Source: Planctomycetaceae bacterium (GTDB taxonomy: Bacteria > Planctomycetota > Planctomycetia > Pirellulales > Pirellulaceae). Taken from it: a DNA stretch of 64,000 nucleotides. The stretch spans positions 1 through 64,000 of the forward strand of contig JACKHN010000023.1 in assembly GCA_020638975.1 (NCBI GenBank), given 5' to 3'. This document shows positions 17,650-26,275 of this stretch, one piece after another. A program made the position numbers and the translations under genes. The notes under the pieces were generated by a model. That model was not told the DNA's origin. It worked only from the letters and a program-made list of their open reading frames with translations, and searched no databases. Positions within the stretch are counted from its first letter, which is position 1; every line of letters begins with the position of its first letter.

Positions 17650-17889
17650 ATGAGCCACGAAGACGAGCTTCGCGTCGAAGGGTATGATTCCACTCTGCGG
17701 GAGGTTGCGCATGACTTGCGACAGCATTTCCATGTGTTCGAAGTCGGTCTCCAATTGCTCGAACGCCCAGCGATCAGCAACGCGGAACGAACCGAAACGA
17801 TTCGAATGTTGAAAGAGGAAAGTCAGCAAGCCAAGATCACTCTCGACGCCCTGTTGAAAGCGGCTGGAATGGCATCCCCAAGTGACTGA
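17650..17889 (+). CDS. Mini histidine-kinase dimerisation (DHp)-like protein without ATPase
   Basis: A 79-aa helical protein. The segment LREVAHDLRQHFHVFEVGLQLL looks like the H-box of a histidine kinase (H-D/E-L-R pattern), and ERTETIRMLKEESQQAKITLDALLKAAG fits the second helix of a DHp hairpin. No catalytic domain follows. It starts 42 bp after the double-receiver kinase, with GGAG before the ATG, so the two are probably co-transcribed. It could accept phosphate from, or pass it between, the two receivers, or heterodimerise with kinase monomers. That role is inference; the family is unnamed to me. Confidence 0.7.
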   Translation: MSHEDELRVEGYDSTLREVAHDLRQHFHVFEVGLQLLERPAISNAERTETIRMLKEESQQAKITLDALLKAAGMASPSD

Positions 17890-17924
17890 ACTGAAGTAGA
17901 TTGTCGATGTACTTGGTCAAGAAA

Positions 17925-18057
17925 CTAGTGCTGTGTTACCGCTAAGAATTCGGGTACGACTGGCTTAGCCAGTGCTGCACGTACCAACCACGCCCGTGAC
18001 GGCACTTGCAGAGCTAGTGGCACACAACCCTAAGATTAAGCTGTAACCAAGCACTAG
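17925..18057. repeat. Small inverted-repeat element, family 4
   Basis: About 133 bp with imperfect termini: CTAGTGCTGTGTTACCGCT at the left and, inverted, CTAGTGCTTGGTTACAGCT at the right. An inner palindrome GGCTTAGCC lies between them. The rest of 17890-18353 shows no gene. Confidence 0.6.
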
Positions 18058-18437
18058 ATTCGTGGCAAAAGAGAAGTCGCCAATGCTGTAGGCCGACCTG
18101 TGGCCTGGTCGACACTTTCCAACTGGCTCGGCGACCTGTGACGGCGCACACTGTATCCGGTTGGTAGCGGACCAAGACGGCTGAAACAGCAGCGTGAGAA
18201 AGGCGAGTTCGGCACGAACGTTGCTCACGAGTTGCGTGCGGCGAATTCGGGAGCCGAGTCATGACCGCGTTCGAGTTTCTGATTCCGCAGCTCGTCGTTG
18301 TCATCCGCGGTGCGTTTGCTCAATCACAGTCAGGCAACTCCCACGGCAATTGTTTAGCATCGGCCAAACAATTACTGTCGCAAAACTCTTGTGGGATAGG
18401 CTTCCAGCCTGTCAATTCAGGCATGACAGGCTAGAAG

Positions 18438-19904
18438 CCAATTCTGTTCGGCATGACATTTGCTAGCCGGATTTTCTTACGAATTGGGCTAGCTAGCCGT
18501 GGTTGTGTTTGTCATGATTGTGGGCATGGCGTCCAAGGATAACACCGACAAAGGCATCCAGGAAAGCGACCTCTCGGGGCTCCGCGATCTGCAGGCGATG
18601 GCGAAGCTGCTTAAACCGCTGCACCGAATCGGCACGGAACGGGACAAGGCCAATAACCGTGACTTGCACATGGATCAGTACTGCTTGCTTGTGCTGATGT
18701 GGCTCTACAACCCCATCATCGATTCGTTTCGCGGATTGCAACAATGCAGTGGTTTGAAGAACGTACAGAAGCGACTCGGCGTCGGGCGGGCTTCGCTGGG
18801 GTCGCTGTCCGAATCGGTCACGATCTTCGATCCAACGCCGCTCGCCGGACTGGCCGAAGAACTGAGTGACAAGCTGCCTGATCGTACGCCGGAGAACTTC
18901 GCCTGCGTTGACAAGAAGATCACCGCCGTGGATGGATCGGTGTTTCGCTTGCTGGCTCAGATCGCTGAGTTGGCTTGGCTGCCCAAAGGCGATGGCAAGT
19001 CGTCCTGCGGCTATCGCTTGCATGCTCAATTTGAAGTCTTCAAAGGCACGCCCAGCCGCATCGACGTGACCGGTGCCAATCCCAAAGGCGAAGCGGACGA
19101 GCGACGCGTGTTGGAGAGAACCGTTGAGTCGGGACGTTGTTATCTCATCGATCGTGGCTATGCCAAGTACGTGCTGTGGAACGCCATCGCTGCGGCGGAC
19201 AGCCAGTATGTGTGTCGGCTGGGCGACGCGATACCGTACGAAGTGGTCCGCGAAAACGCACTGACCGACACGGATCGAAGTGCCAGCATCGTGAGCGACC
19301 AGATCGTACAGTTTGGCACGGCCAACAGCCGCACGACTCCACCCGATCACTCCACGCGACTGGTGATTGTCAAGGTCAAGCCTCACGATAGTCGTCGCAG
19401 CAAGAACGGCGTCAGCGGCGCGAGCAGCGATGGCTACTTGCGGATCGTGACCAACAATCTAGACGTGCCCGCCGAGATCATTGCGGCGCTGTACGAGTTG
19501 CGTTGGACAATTGAGTTATACTTCCGCATCATCAAACAATTATTGGGCTGTCGCCATCTGCTGAGCACGAAAGCCAACGGCGTGACGATTCAGATCTACA
19601 TGGCGATCATCGCTTGCATCATGATCTTGGCGATGACGGGTAAGCTGCCGACGAAGCGGACGTATGAAATGATCTGCTTCTACCTGCTTGGCCTCGCCGA
19701 GTTGGACGAGTTGGAGGCCCACATCCAACAACTTCCGCCGAAGTAGTCGCCACCGCGTTGTCACGGGCATCGCGGCGGTTCACGCTGCGCACTCCCTTAC
19801 CGCTCGCCACACCCTGCCGCCAACCATCACTCGACGATGCACATGACACAGCATCCCGCGACGGGTAGGATAAATCCGGCAAACCACGTGCCGAACAGAA
19901 TTGG
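18438..19904 (+). mobile_element. IS4-type insertion sequence, complete
   Basis: About 1467 bp. The termini are inverted repeats: both read CCAATTCTGTTCGGCA inward (16 of 16), then diverge with a further shared TTTGC and CCGGATTT. A direct repeat CTAGAAG (18431-18437 and 19905-19911) flanks it; because the flanking G/C is ambiguous the true duplication could be 5-7 bp. It carries one intact transposase. Intact ends and ORF suggest a recent insertion. Confidence 0.9.
18499..19746 (+). CDS. IS4-family DDE transposase
   Basis: Up to 415 aa if started at GTG 18499; ATGs at 18514 and 18526 are equally plausible. The catalytic triad can be read: Asp in ITAVDGSVF, Asp in CYLIDRGYAKY, and Glu in YELRWTIELYFRIIKQLLG, the IS4 Y-R-E-K signature. 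The conserved LDV-PAEIIAALYELRW and the hydrophobic C-terminal block (MAIIACIMILAMTG) are typical. No frameshift or internal stop is seen, so it is probably active. It is the only gene of its insertion sequence. Confidence 0.93.
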   Translation: MVVFVMIVGMASKDNTDKGIQESDLSGLRDLQAMAKLLKPLHRIGTERDKANNRDLHMDQYCLLVLMWLYNPIIDSFRGLQQCSGLKNVQKRLGVGRASLGSLSESVTIFDPTPLAGLAEELSDKLPDRTPENFACVDKKITAVDGSVFRLLAQIAELAWLPKGDGKSSCGYRLHAQFEVFKGTPSRIDVTGANPKGEADERRVLERTVESGRCYLIDRGYAKYVLWNAIAAADSQYVCRLGDAIPYEVVRENALTDTDRSASIVSDQIVQFGTANSRTTPPDHSTRLVIVKVKPHDSRRSKNGVSGASSDGYLRIVTNNLDVPAEIIAALYELRWTIELYFRIIKQLLGCRHLLSTKANGVTIQIYMAIIACIMILAMTGKLPTKRTYEMICFYLLGLAELDELEAHIQQLPPK

Positions 19905-20039
19905 CTAGAAGCCTATCCCACTTATTGTTTGGGCGGTGCTTAGTCGCCATCGTGTGTGGCTTCAGTTGAATCGCACAGCAGGCGAGTAGGTTAGGAATGG
20001 CGTTCGTGCCATTCGGTACAGGCCGACACGCCGCCTGGG

Positions 20040-20136
20040 TAGTGGTACACTTTGCCGTAAGTCGAACACTCCTGCCCGACAAAAGACGGCCAAGAGTTCC
20101 CGTCCTACTTCCCGGAATGTCAAACCGTACCACTAC
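20040..20136 (+). repeat. Small inverted-repeat element, family 2 (copy B)
   Basis: A 97-bp element with termini GTAGTGGTACACTTTG and, inverted, GTAGTGGTACGGTTTG, and inner blocks ACTCCTGCCCGAC and GAGTTCCCGTCCTAC. Related in ends and layout to copy A at 14173-14272. A further isolated end-like match (GTGGTACACTTTG) occurs near 31190. Confidence 0.65.
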
Positions 20137-20185
20137 CGCCGCCTGGGGCAAGGATCCTAAACTATTAGCACGGTCGTATGATTCG

Positions 20186-21444
20186 TCACTTCGACGAGAA
20201 AATGCAGTACAGCGATTGGTTGCTGCGGAGGTAGAGCTTGTTGTCGGACACCGCGGGCGAGGCGTTGAAATCGGTTTCATCACCGGCAATGACGTTTTTC
20301 GCCACCGGCTCGAATGACTCGCCCGGCTTGTAGATGATTGTTCCGCTACGCCGTGTGACGACGTAAATATGGTCGCCGATCAGGACGGGCGACGCGTACA
20401 CGGGCCGACCGCTTCCCAAGTTGTTTACCCGCTCACGGTAGATGACTTCGCCATCCGTGGCGGACGTGCAGTAGGCGATTCCGTAGTCATCAATCCAGTA
20501 GAAACGATCGTTGTGCAGCAGTGGTGTAGCTACGTAGGAACTCGATCGGTTGGTCCAAGTGACGTGCGAGGCAGAGACATCGTCCTTCCCGCCGGCTTTC
20601 ACCGCGATGCTGCCGGAAGCTCGGTAACCGCCGAAGCTGTAGATCGTCTCGCCCTCGACGATGACGGACGGACAAACGTTGCCGGTCATCGGCGACTCGC
20701 AATACCAATTGAGCTTGCCGGTCGTTGGGTTCAAGGACCAGATTTCACCGGGCACGCTGATGACGAGTTCGGGATCGCCTTCGTCAGGATTGACAATGCG
20801 GGGCGTGCCGTAGGTCAGTTCCAGCATTCCAGCTTCCTGTTTCCACAGTTCCTTTCCAGTGGCCTTATCAAGCGCAATGATCGACTTCGATTCCTCAGAG
20901 GCATTCACAATGAGGCTATCTTTGAAGAGGACCAAACTGGCCGCCGACCCCCATTGTCGATTACTTGATTCCTTGCCGACATCGACGCTCCAGATTTTCT
21001 TTCCATCCAAGGAGATCGAGTGGACACCGCCCTTACCAAGAAAGACGTAGACGTTGTTCCCGTCACTCACAGGCGTGTTGCTGGCGTATCCGTGTTCGGT
21101 GAGGTACCCTGATAGCTGTCTTCGCGGTAATCGATCGGAAAATCGAGAGACCACAGCCGCTTGCCGGAATTCTTGTCAAAACACAGCACCTCGCGTTTCG
21201 CGTGCGACTCGCCGGCGACATAGCAGGTCACCACCAGCTTGTCTCCAACAATGATTGGGCTCGACGAACCGGTGCCCGGCAGGTCGGCTTTCCAGGCGAG
21301 GTTCTCAGAGTCGCTCCAGGTGGTGGGAACGATGTCCGACGACTTTGCAGTGCCGCCCGGCCCCAAAAACTCCGGCCAATCTTCGGCGGATAGTTGAGCC
21401 GCCAAACTGAAAAGACATATTCCGGCGATGAGGTAGCGATGCAT
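20186..21444 (-). pseudogene. PQQ-type beta-propeller secreted protein, frameshifted
   Basis: Two frames together give one propeller protein. The first (from ATG 21444) has a signal peptide (MHRYLIAGICLFSLAAQLSA), then DWPEFLGPGG and PGTGSSSPIIVGDKLVVTCY, and runs to DYREDSYQG before going out of frame. The second continues with YLTEHGYASNTPVSDGNNVYVF and typical PQQ_2 repeats (LIVNASEESKSIIALDKATGKELW, VISVPGEIWSLNPTTGKLNWY), stopping at 20186. The break is at about 21107-21112, and the total length is one base short of a multiple of three, so a single base is missing. Secreted propellers of this type are abundant in planctomycetes. It is either a recent pseudogene or a sequencing error. Confidence 0.85.
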
Positions 21445-21622
21445 TGATTTCGGGTTCCTTGAATGGGCTTCAGTGTAGATTGATCGACGCCGCAAATGTT
21501 CGGTACTCGATGATACGAGTTCTTGCGACTGTTGTTCAATGCGCCATTTGTCGCACAAAGGGGCCACGTAATCCTCGGAGAAAATGAAGTCCGGGCAGCG
21601 AGGATCGAAACCCGACGCGGGA

Positions 21623-21882
21623 GTTTTGAAGTTGCGCGCTTCGCATTGCACCGGGCCAAAGGCCCAGCGATTTGCCTAGCCCAGCCTGAAGGGCTGGGTG
21701 TTCGGCGAAATTGTTCGTTAGGGCCGAAGGTCCGGCCATTTGCAACCGACCCACGCAGTCCGGGCAAACGGTCAGGCCGTTGGCCCTGCGAATTTTGTCC
21801 CCTATCGATACCCAGCCCGTTGGGCTGGGCTAGGCAATCGGACGGGGCCTTGCCCCTGAATCGAATCGCGCGACTTCACAAC
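21623..21882 (+). repeat. Non-coding inverted-repeat element, family 3 (copy B)
   Basis: About 260 bp from GTTTTGAAGTTGCGCGC to its inverse around GCGCGACTTCACAAC. It contains paired palindromes GGGCCAAAGGCCC, CAGCCTGAAGGGCTG and CCAGCCCGTTGGGCTGG. It shares long blocks with copy A at 5588-5778. The remainder of 21445-21944 shows no gene. Confidence 0.75.
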
Positions 21883-21944
21883 TTGCCCTTCGGGTTAGGA
21901 TGTCGAGTTCACGATGGGACATTTCTATGGCTCGGGCCATGGCT

Positions 21945-22310
21945 TCAGGGGCCAGAACGAAACACGGCTTCCGCTGCCGAGACCGTGTCGCGGATGGTGA
22001 AGACGGCATCTAAGTTGAGTCGAGTGAACTGTTCCTCCACCGCGGAGTTCATGCAACACAACACGAGCGTGCCCCCGGCTTCTTTCAGTCGTCTGTTCAA
22101 GTAGACGAGGCTGCCAATTGGTGCGCTCGGACAGACCGTGGCGAGGGTGAAGTCGATGACAACCCTCGTCGGCTCGGTCTCCTCGACAAAGCGGTCGAAC
22201 TCGTCAAACATCGGATGGCACTTGTCGTACGGGACCCTGCCCATACACGAATCGTTTAGCGCGACAAGCTGAAACTGGTCACGCAGCTCAACGTCAAAGC
22301 ATTGGTACAT
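21945..22310 (-). CDS. STAS-domain protein (anti-sigma factor antagonist type)
   Basis: A 121-aa single-domain protein. The pattern VELRDQFQLVALND, PTRVVIDFTLATVCPSAPIGSLVYLNRRLKEAGGTLVLCC, then EQFTRLNLDAVFTI matches SpoIIAA-type STAS domains. Serine in the CPSAPIG loop sits where SpoIIAA is phosphorylated (normally DSSGLG), though the loop is degenerate. I chose the ATG at 22310 with AGGA upstream. No anti-sigma kinase is nearby; the Ser/Thr kinase at 24280 is the closest kinase, 2 kb upstream on the same strand. It probably works in a partner-switching module; partner unknown. Confidence 0.75.
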   Translation of the reverse strand: MYQCFDVELRDQFQLVALNDSCMGRVPYDKCHPMFDEFDRFVEETEPTRVVIDFTLATVCPSAPIGSLVYLNRRLKEAGGTLVLCCMNSAVEEQFTRLNLDAVFTIRDTVSAAEAVFRSGP

Positions 22311-22401
22311 CTCACGTCCTAGTTGGTTCGAGAAAGGTCGATGCGCGGCGCGAACCAGCGCAACGACCAAGTTGCGGAGCCCTCACTGTCCAATCATCTT
22401 G

Positions 22402-24243
22402 CTAGAATCGAAATCTCTCATCCGCGAATGCGGCATCCAACGCCGCGAAGCGATCGTTCCTTGTGCGGTTTCCCTTGTCTTGGAGTGGTCCGTTGTTGTG
22501 GTCGCGGTGCTGATTTGTATCGCTTCCCGTCGTGTCATCCGTCGTGGCGACCGCGAAGTCGGACGCGACACTGGCGGCGATCGCGCTGCCAACCTCTTGG
22601 CCAACGGTGTCATCGAAATCGAAGTGAATGCCAAGATAGACTCGACTGCGCCCGTTCTCCGCCATCGCTTCGCTGAACGACGAGAACGAACGGGTCGCGT
22701 CGTCAAGCTCAAGGCCGTACGCTTCCTGCAACTCTGGGTTCTCTAGCAGCAATTCGAGTTCCTGAGACGAGAGTTCAAAAGCGATGTTATCGGTGCCATA
22801 GAAAGCCTGCAACGTTCCAAATAACGCTCCGCCGAACGTCGCGTGGCCAGAGATATACGTCGGGAATTGTGGCGTGAACCCGGTCAGGTCTTCGCCATTG
22901 GGGGCTCCGAGCGCGACCCAGTCTGCATCGCCTTCGGTTAGTTCATTCCCGTCAATATCGCCCGCATGGATCGCCGTGACTGGACGCCAGAACTCTTCGC
23001 TGAACTTCGTATCCCAAGCCACGATCGCCGCGTCGGCCATCGCAACGGATGCTTGCGCGAACAACGCCGCGTTCTCTTCCATCGTATTGCCCTGCTGATT
23101 GGCAATCTGCAACAGCACGTCGTTATAGAGCGCCAGCGGCGTGCCCAATCCGACGCGGTCATACGCCCAGAAGAGTCCCGCTTCGGTTTGATCGGCCGTG
23201 CGAACTTCGCTGTCGACCGAACCCAACTCGAGAACTTCGTTGTAGGATGCCGCGTACTCTTCGCTGGTCAGGTCGGGCGGCGAGTCGGGCACAAAAGCGT
23301 CGGACGCGTTGATCGCAAAAGTATCGACATTGCCCCACGCCGGCCCCCAAGCGGGAACTGCGGGATTGAGAGGATCAGGTTGGAAGTAACCGACTTCATC
23401 GGTGTACTCGTACTCGGCGATAACGTTGGAGCCGTCATTGGCGCGAATGGCGAGGATCGTGTTACCAATCTCGTTGCCAAGCGTCAGGCTTGCATCAAGC
23501 TTTCGGTTGTTCTCGGTGCCCGCGAGGCTTGACTGCAAAAAGGCGTCAAGCGTCTCTTGCTGATCGGGATACAAACCGCTCAGCACGGTATACGCCGCTT
23601 GCGAAGCGGCGATTTCGGCAGACAGGTCGGTGTTGCCGGCCAGGTCAATCGGATAGTCGTAGAACGTATTGGCGTCGGCTCCGTCGGTGGCAATTGCGAC
23701 TGCGTCGTAGATGGCAAGGTTCAACATCGCCATCGAGCGGGACGCATAACCGGGATTCTGTAGTGAAGCATCGGCATCCGCCAGAATCTCCCCAAACAGT
23801 TCGTTCCATGCTAACACGACGTCGGAGCTTTCGTCGGCGACCTCATCGTTGTCAGTGCTGGCTTCGGTGTCCTGCTCGTCGGTTTCATCCGTGGGTGAAT
23901 CTACGGGATTATCGAATCCGGGATCACGATTGCCGAAATCTCCACGGTTGATCCGGTTAATGACCATCAAGGCGTCCAGGGGCGTGTCGTGACCGTCGTT
24001 GTTGACGTCCGTCATGCGACCGCTACCGCGCGTTTCCGCTTGACCATTCCCCGCTGCAACTCCTTGTGACTGCCGACTCATCTCGTTAACGATGGTCAAC
24101 ACATCGATGGCTGAGACTCGTCCATCTTCGTTGACGTCTTCGGGGAACCGTTCGTTGTGGAAGAGATTGGCGGCCAGCAACTGTCGCGATTCGAGTGATT
24201 CGATTCGTAGCCGACGCCGCGTGTTAGAGCGTTTTCGAGACAT
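22402..24243 (-). CDS. Secreted vanadium-dependent haloperoxidase-like protein with dockerin repeats
   Basis: A 613-aa protein. The N-terminus RRLRIESLESRQLLAAN is a LEPR-XLL-like planctomycete export signal. Two dockerin-type calcium repeats follow (DVNEDGRVSAIDVLTIVNEM at 36-55, DVNNDGHDTPLDALMVINRI at 79-98), then an acidic linker. The catalytic domain (about 140-560) keeps the whole vanadate pocket of chloroperoxidase: Lys413 and Arg420 (KFSEEFWR), Ser465-Gly466-His467 (YISGHATF), Arg534 and His540 (SRVYLGIH), with identical K-to-R and R-to-H spacing. AAGGAG precedes the ATG. It probably oxidises halide with peroxide, or acts as a related phosphatase, outside the cytoplasm. It lies 37 bp after the Ser/Thr kinase. 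Confidence 0.88.
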   Translation of the reverse strand: MSRKRSNTRRRLRIESLESRQLLAANLFHNERFPEDVNEDGRVSAIDVLTIVNEMSRQSQGVAAGNGQAETRGSGRMTDVNNDGHDTPLDALMVINRINRGDFGNRDPGFDNPVDSPTDETDEQDTEASTDNDEVADESSDVVLAWNELFGEILADADASLQNPGYASRSMAMLNLAIYDAVAIATDGADANTFYDYPIDLAGNTDLSAEIAASQAAYTVLSGLYPDQQETLDAFLQSSLAGTENNRKLDASLTLGNEIGNTILAIRANDGSNVIAEYEYTDEVGYFQPDPLNPAVPAWGPAWGNVDTFAINASDAFVPDSPPDLTSEEYAASYNEVLELGSVDSEVRTADQTEAGLFWAYDRVGLGTPLALYNDVLLQIANQQGNTMEENAALFAQASVAMADAAIVAWDTKFSEEFWRPVTAIHAGDIDGNELTEGDADWVALGAPNGEDLTGFTPQFPTYISGHATFGGALFGTLQAFYGTDNIAFELSSQELELLLENPELQEAYGLELDDATRSFSSFSEAMAENGRSRVYLGIHFDFDDTVGQEVGSAIAASVASDFAVATTDDTTGSDTNQHRDHNNGPLQDKGNRTRNDRFAALDAAFADERFRF

Positions 24244-24279
24244 GGTATTTCTCCTTGTGACTTAGGTGGATGCTCGCCT

Positions 24280-25371
24280 CTATGACTTTGGGATGAATTC
24301 CGATCGGTTTCGCAACGGCAGCGGAACAAATTGCTTCCCCAGTTGTTCAGAAACACAATCGCCATCGCTCGCGAGGTACTCGCTGAGCGATTCCGCCAGC
24401 TCAACGGCAGTCGAGAAGCGAAGGTCGATCGACTTGGACATCGCTTTTAGGCAGATCGCTTCAAGTTGATCGTCCACTTCAGGATTGAAATGCGACGGTG
24501 GCGGCGGCTCGTCCGCGACGATCTGCATGAGGACGGTGACAAGTTTCCCGTCGAAGGGAACTCGGCCGGCGAGCAACTGGTACATGACAGCGCCGAGGCT
24601 GTAGATGTCGGTGGCGGGACCAATCAGGTCACACTGACCAAGCGCCTGTTCGGGCGGCATGTACGCCGGTGTGCCGAGCATCTCGCCGTTCAACGTTGCA
24701 ATCGATCCGCCGTCGAGAGCTTTGGCCACTCCGAAGTCCATAATGATCGGTTCGCCTGTCGGCTTGATCATGATGTTGCCCGGCTTGAGGTCACGATGCA
24801 CGACGGCGCCTTGGTGAGCAACTTCGAGGGCCATCGCAAGCTGACAAATCAACGCGGCGATGCGGCGATTTGATCGAGGCGGTCCTTGCGAAAGAGATTC
24901 CGCCAGCGTCCTGCCTTCGATATATGGCATGGTGAAATAACGAGCCCCATCCGACTCGCCGCAATCATAGATCGGGCAGATATTAGGATGCTGCAACTTG
25001 GCCATGATGCGTGCTTCACGGGCAAAGCGATCGATCGACCCTGGGTTCTCGGCGACCTTGGAAACTTTGATGGCGACTTCCCGGTTGAGTTGCGTGTCGC
25101 GAGCCAAGTACACCGAACCCATTTCCCCTTCGCCCAACAGGCGTGAGATCTCGTATCGCCCATAACGGAGAGGGAACTGTCCCGCCGAGAGCAACAACGG
25201 CAACGGAATAGTCGCCGTGTGAACGGAACGCCGAGTCGTGGCAAACTTATCCTCCGATGGGCTGTGCTGCGAGTCGTCTGACGAATGTCGAGGGGGCGCA
25301 GCAATCGGCAAGGAGCATCCGCTGCTATCCGCCAATTGCAGTGTGGCGCTCGGAGTGCGGCTGTCAATCAT
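24280..25371 (-). CDS. Serine/threonine protein kinase (Hanks type), soluble
   Basis: A 363-aa kinase. After about 65 low-complexity residues the kinase domain (about 70-335) shows the glycine loop LLGEGEMGSVYLA, Lys in VAIKVSKV, HRDLKPGN, DFGVAKA, GTPAYMPPEQ and the D-IYSLG helix. All catalytic residues are present. No transmembrane helix or sensor domain follows, unlike PknB. The gene precedes the haloperoxidase on the same strand with a 37-bp gap, so co-transcription is likely. Substrates are unknown; the STAS protein further downstream is a candidate by position only. Confidence 0.93.
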   Translation of the reverse strand: MIDSRTPSATLQLADSSGCSLPIAAPPRHSSDDSQHSPSEDKFATTRRSVHTATIPLPLLLSAGQFPLRYGRYEISRLLGEGEMGSVYLARDTQLNREVAIKVSKVAENPGSIDRFAREARIMAKLQHPNICPIYDCGESDGARYFTMPYIEGRTLAESLSQGPPRSNRRIAALICQLAMALEVAHQGAVVHRDLKPGNIMIKPTGEPIIMDFGVAKALDGGSIATLNGEMLGTPAYMPPEQALGQCDLIGPATDIYSLGAVMYQLLAGRVPFDGKLVTVLMQIVADEPPPPSHFNPEVDDQLEAICLKAMSKSIDLRFSTAVELAESLSEYLASDGDCVSEQLGKQFVPLPLRNRSEFIPKS

Positions 25372-26160
25372 TGTCTCTGTTCCATCGTGAGCCAGAACTG
25401 GCTTCGTGAGGAGAAGGCATCCAACGATTCGGCGAACTTGTTACCAAGGAACAATCGCCTCAACCTAATGGGGATGATTCTGCGCAAGTCTGTCACGTTT
25501 GGTGAAATGAGTCGTCAACCTGGTGCGTCCCTCCGGGATGCGTCGAAATGACGAACGTGGAAACCGGTGGTGACGCTATGCTTACCACCGGCGAGAGCAT
25601 ACCACCGACTGCGGCAGTCGAGACGTTGTCGGCGGCTGGCTGTTTCGTTGGAGCGACTTCCCCTAAAGGCACAGCCTCACTTTTGGTGGTAGCCGGCACA
25701 GGTGCGACCTCAAAAGCCTGGTAGCGAATCATTGCTCCGTCCATCTTCAGGACGCTGTAGTCAGGCTTTTCAACATCATCAACTTCGTGTCTAGCATCGG
25801 TTAATCCGCGGACTAACCGCAAACTCGGGCATGTGCAGGGTAAGGAACGCTTGTCGTGCGAGTGCGCGACATCAGTTAGCGGTGAGTTTGTTGTAATTGC
25901 CAGGAGACTCCTCAAGTGGCGTAAGATTCCATTGCTGGAACGCTGGAAGCTTGCGCCACTGGTAGATTCTCGTCTGCCACGCGCCCAAAGACTCGCCAAT
26001 CTTGATCGCGGAGCTACCAACGTGGTTTGGTAGCGGTCACTTGAGGGGCCGTCGCGAGTTTTTTGCAACGCGGCTTACTGCCACGAAACGCTTGCCATCC
26101 AATGGTTATGCCCTTCTAAACCCGAGCAAGTTACCGCTGCCGACGGTTGCCAATCTCCTT
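25372..26160. other. Intergenic stretch with one doubtful ORF
   Basis: A minus-strand frame at 25493-26068 (191 codons) is open. It is low-complexity, Ser/Pro/Thr-rich at its C-terminus (EVAPVPATTKSEAVPLGEVAP), has no recognisable domain, and overlaps the palindrome at 26013-26034 upstream of the sigma-54 site. A short real protein starting at an internal ATG is possible but unsupported. Confidence 0.3.
26013..26034. promoter_or_regulatory. Candidate enhancer-binding palindrome upstream of 26161
   Basis: GCTACCAA-CGTGGT-TTGGTAGC: perfect 8-bp arms with a 6-bp centre, 127 bp upstream of the sigma-54 site. Confidence 0.45.
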
Positions 26161-26175
26161 TGGCACACAACATGC
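26161..26175 (+). promoter_or_regulatory. Sigma-54 promoter for the DUF1328 gene
   Basis: Reads TGGCAC-ACAAC-ATGC, one departure from consensus. Transcription would start near 26187, about 90 nt before the ATG at 26276. Confidence 0.7.
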
Positions 26176-26275
26176 GTTTGTTGTCCAGTGATCGCTCGGG
26201 CGACAGTCGCCACGAGCATGAGAACAACAACCGAGTGACGGGCTGTGGCTCGTCCTGTTTACAAGGAGAAGAATC

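Larger units (their letters stand above)
18354..19943 (+). repeat. MITE-like element, family 1 (copy 2), split by the insertion sequence
   Basis: The left part (18354-18437) and right part (19905-19943) join to reconstruct the family 1 element seen intact at 38591-38706. The break point lies within the inner palindrome, with CTAGAAG present on both sides of the insert as the target duplication. One point difference from copy 3 is visible (TTCAGGCATG against TTCAGTCATG). Confidence 0.85.

Noticed and set aside
25493..26068. 191-codon minus-strand ORF
   Set aside because: No domain, skewed composition and overlap with the upstream control region of the DUF1328 gene.
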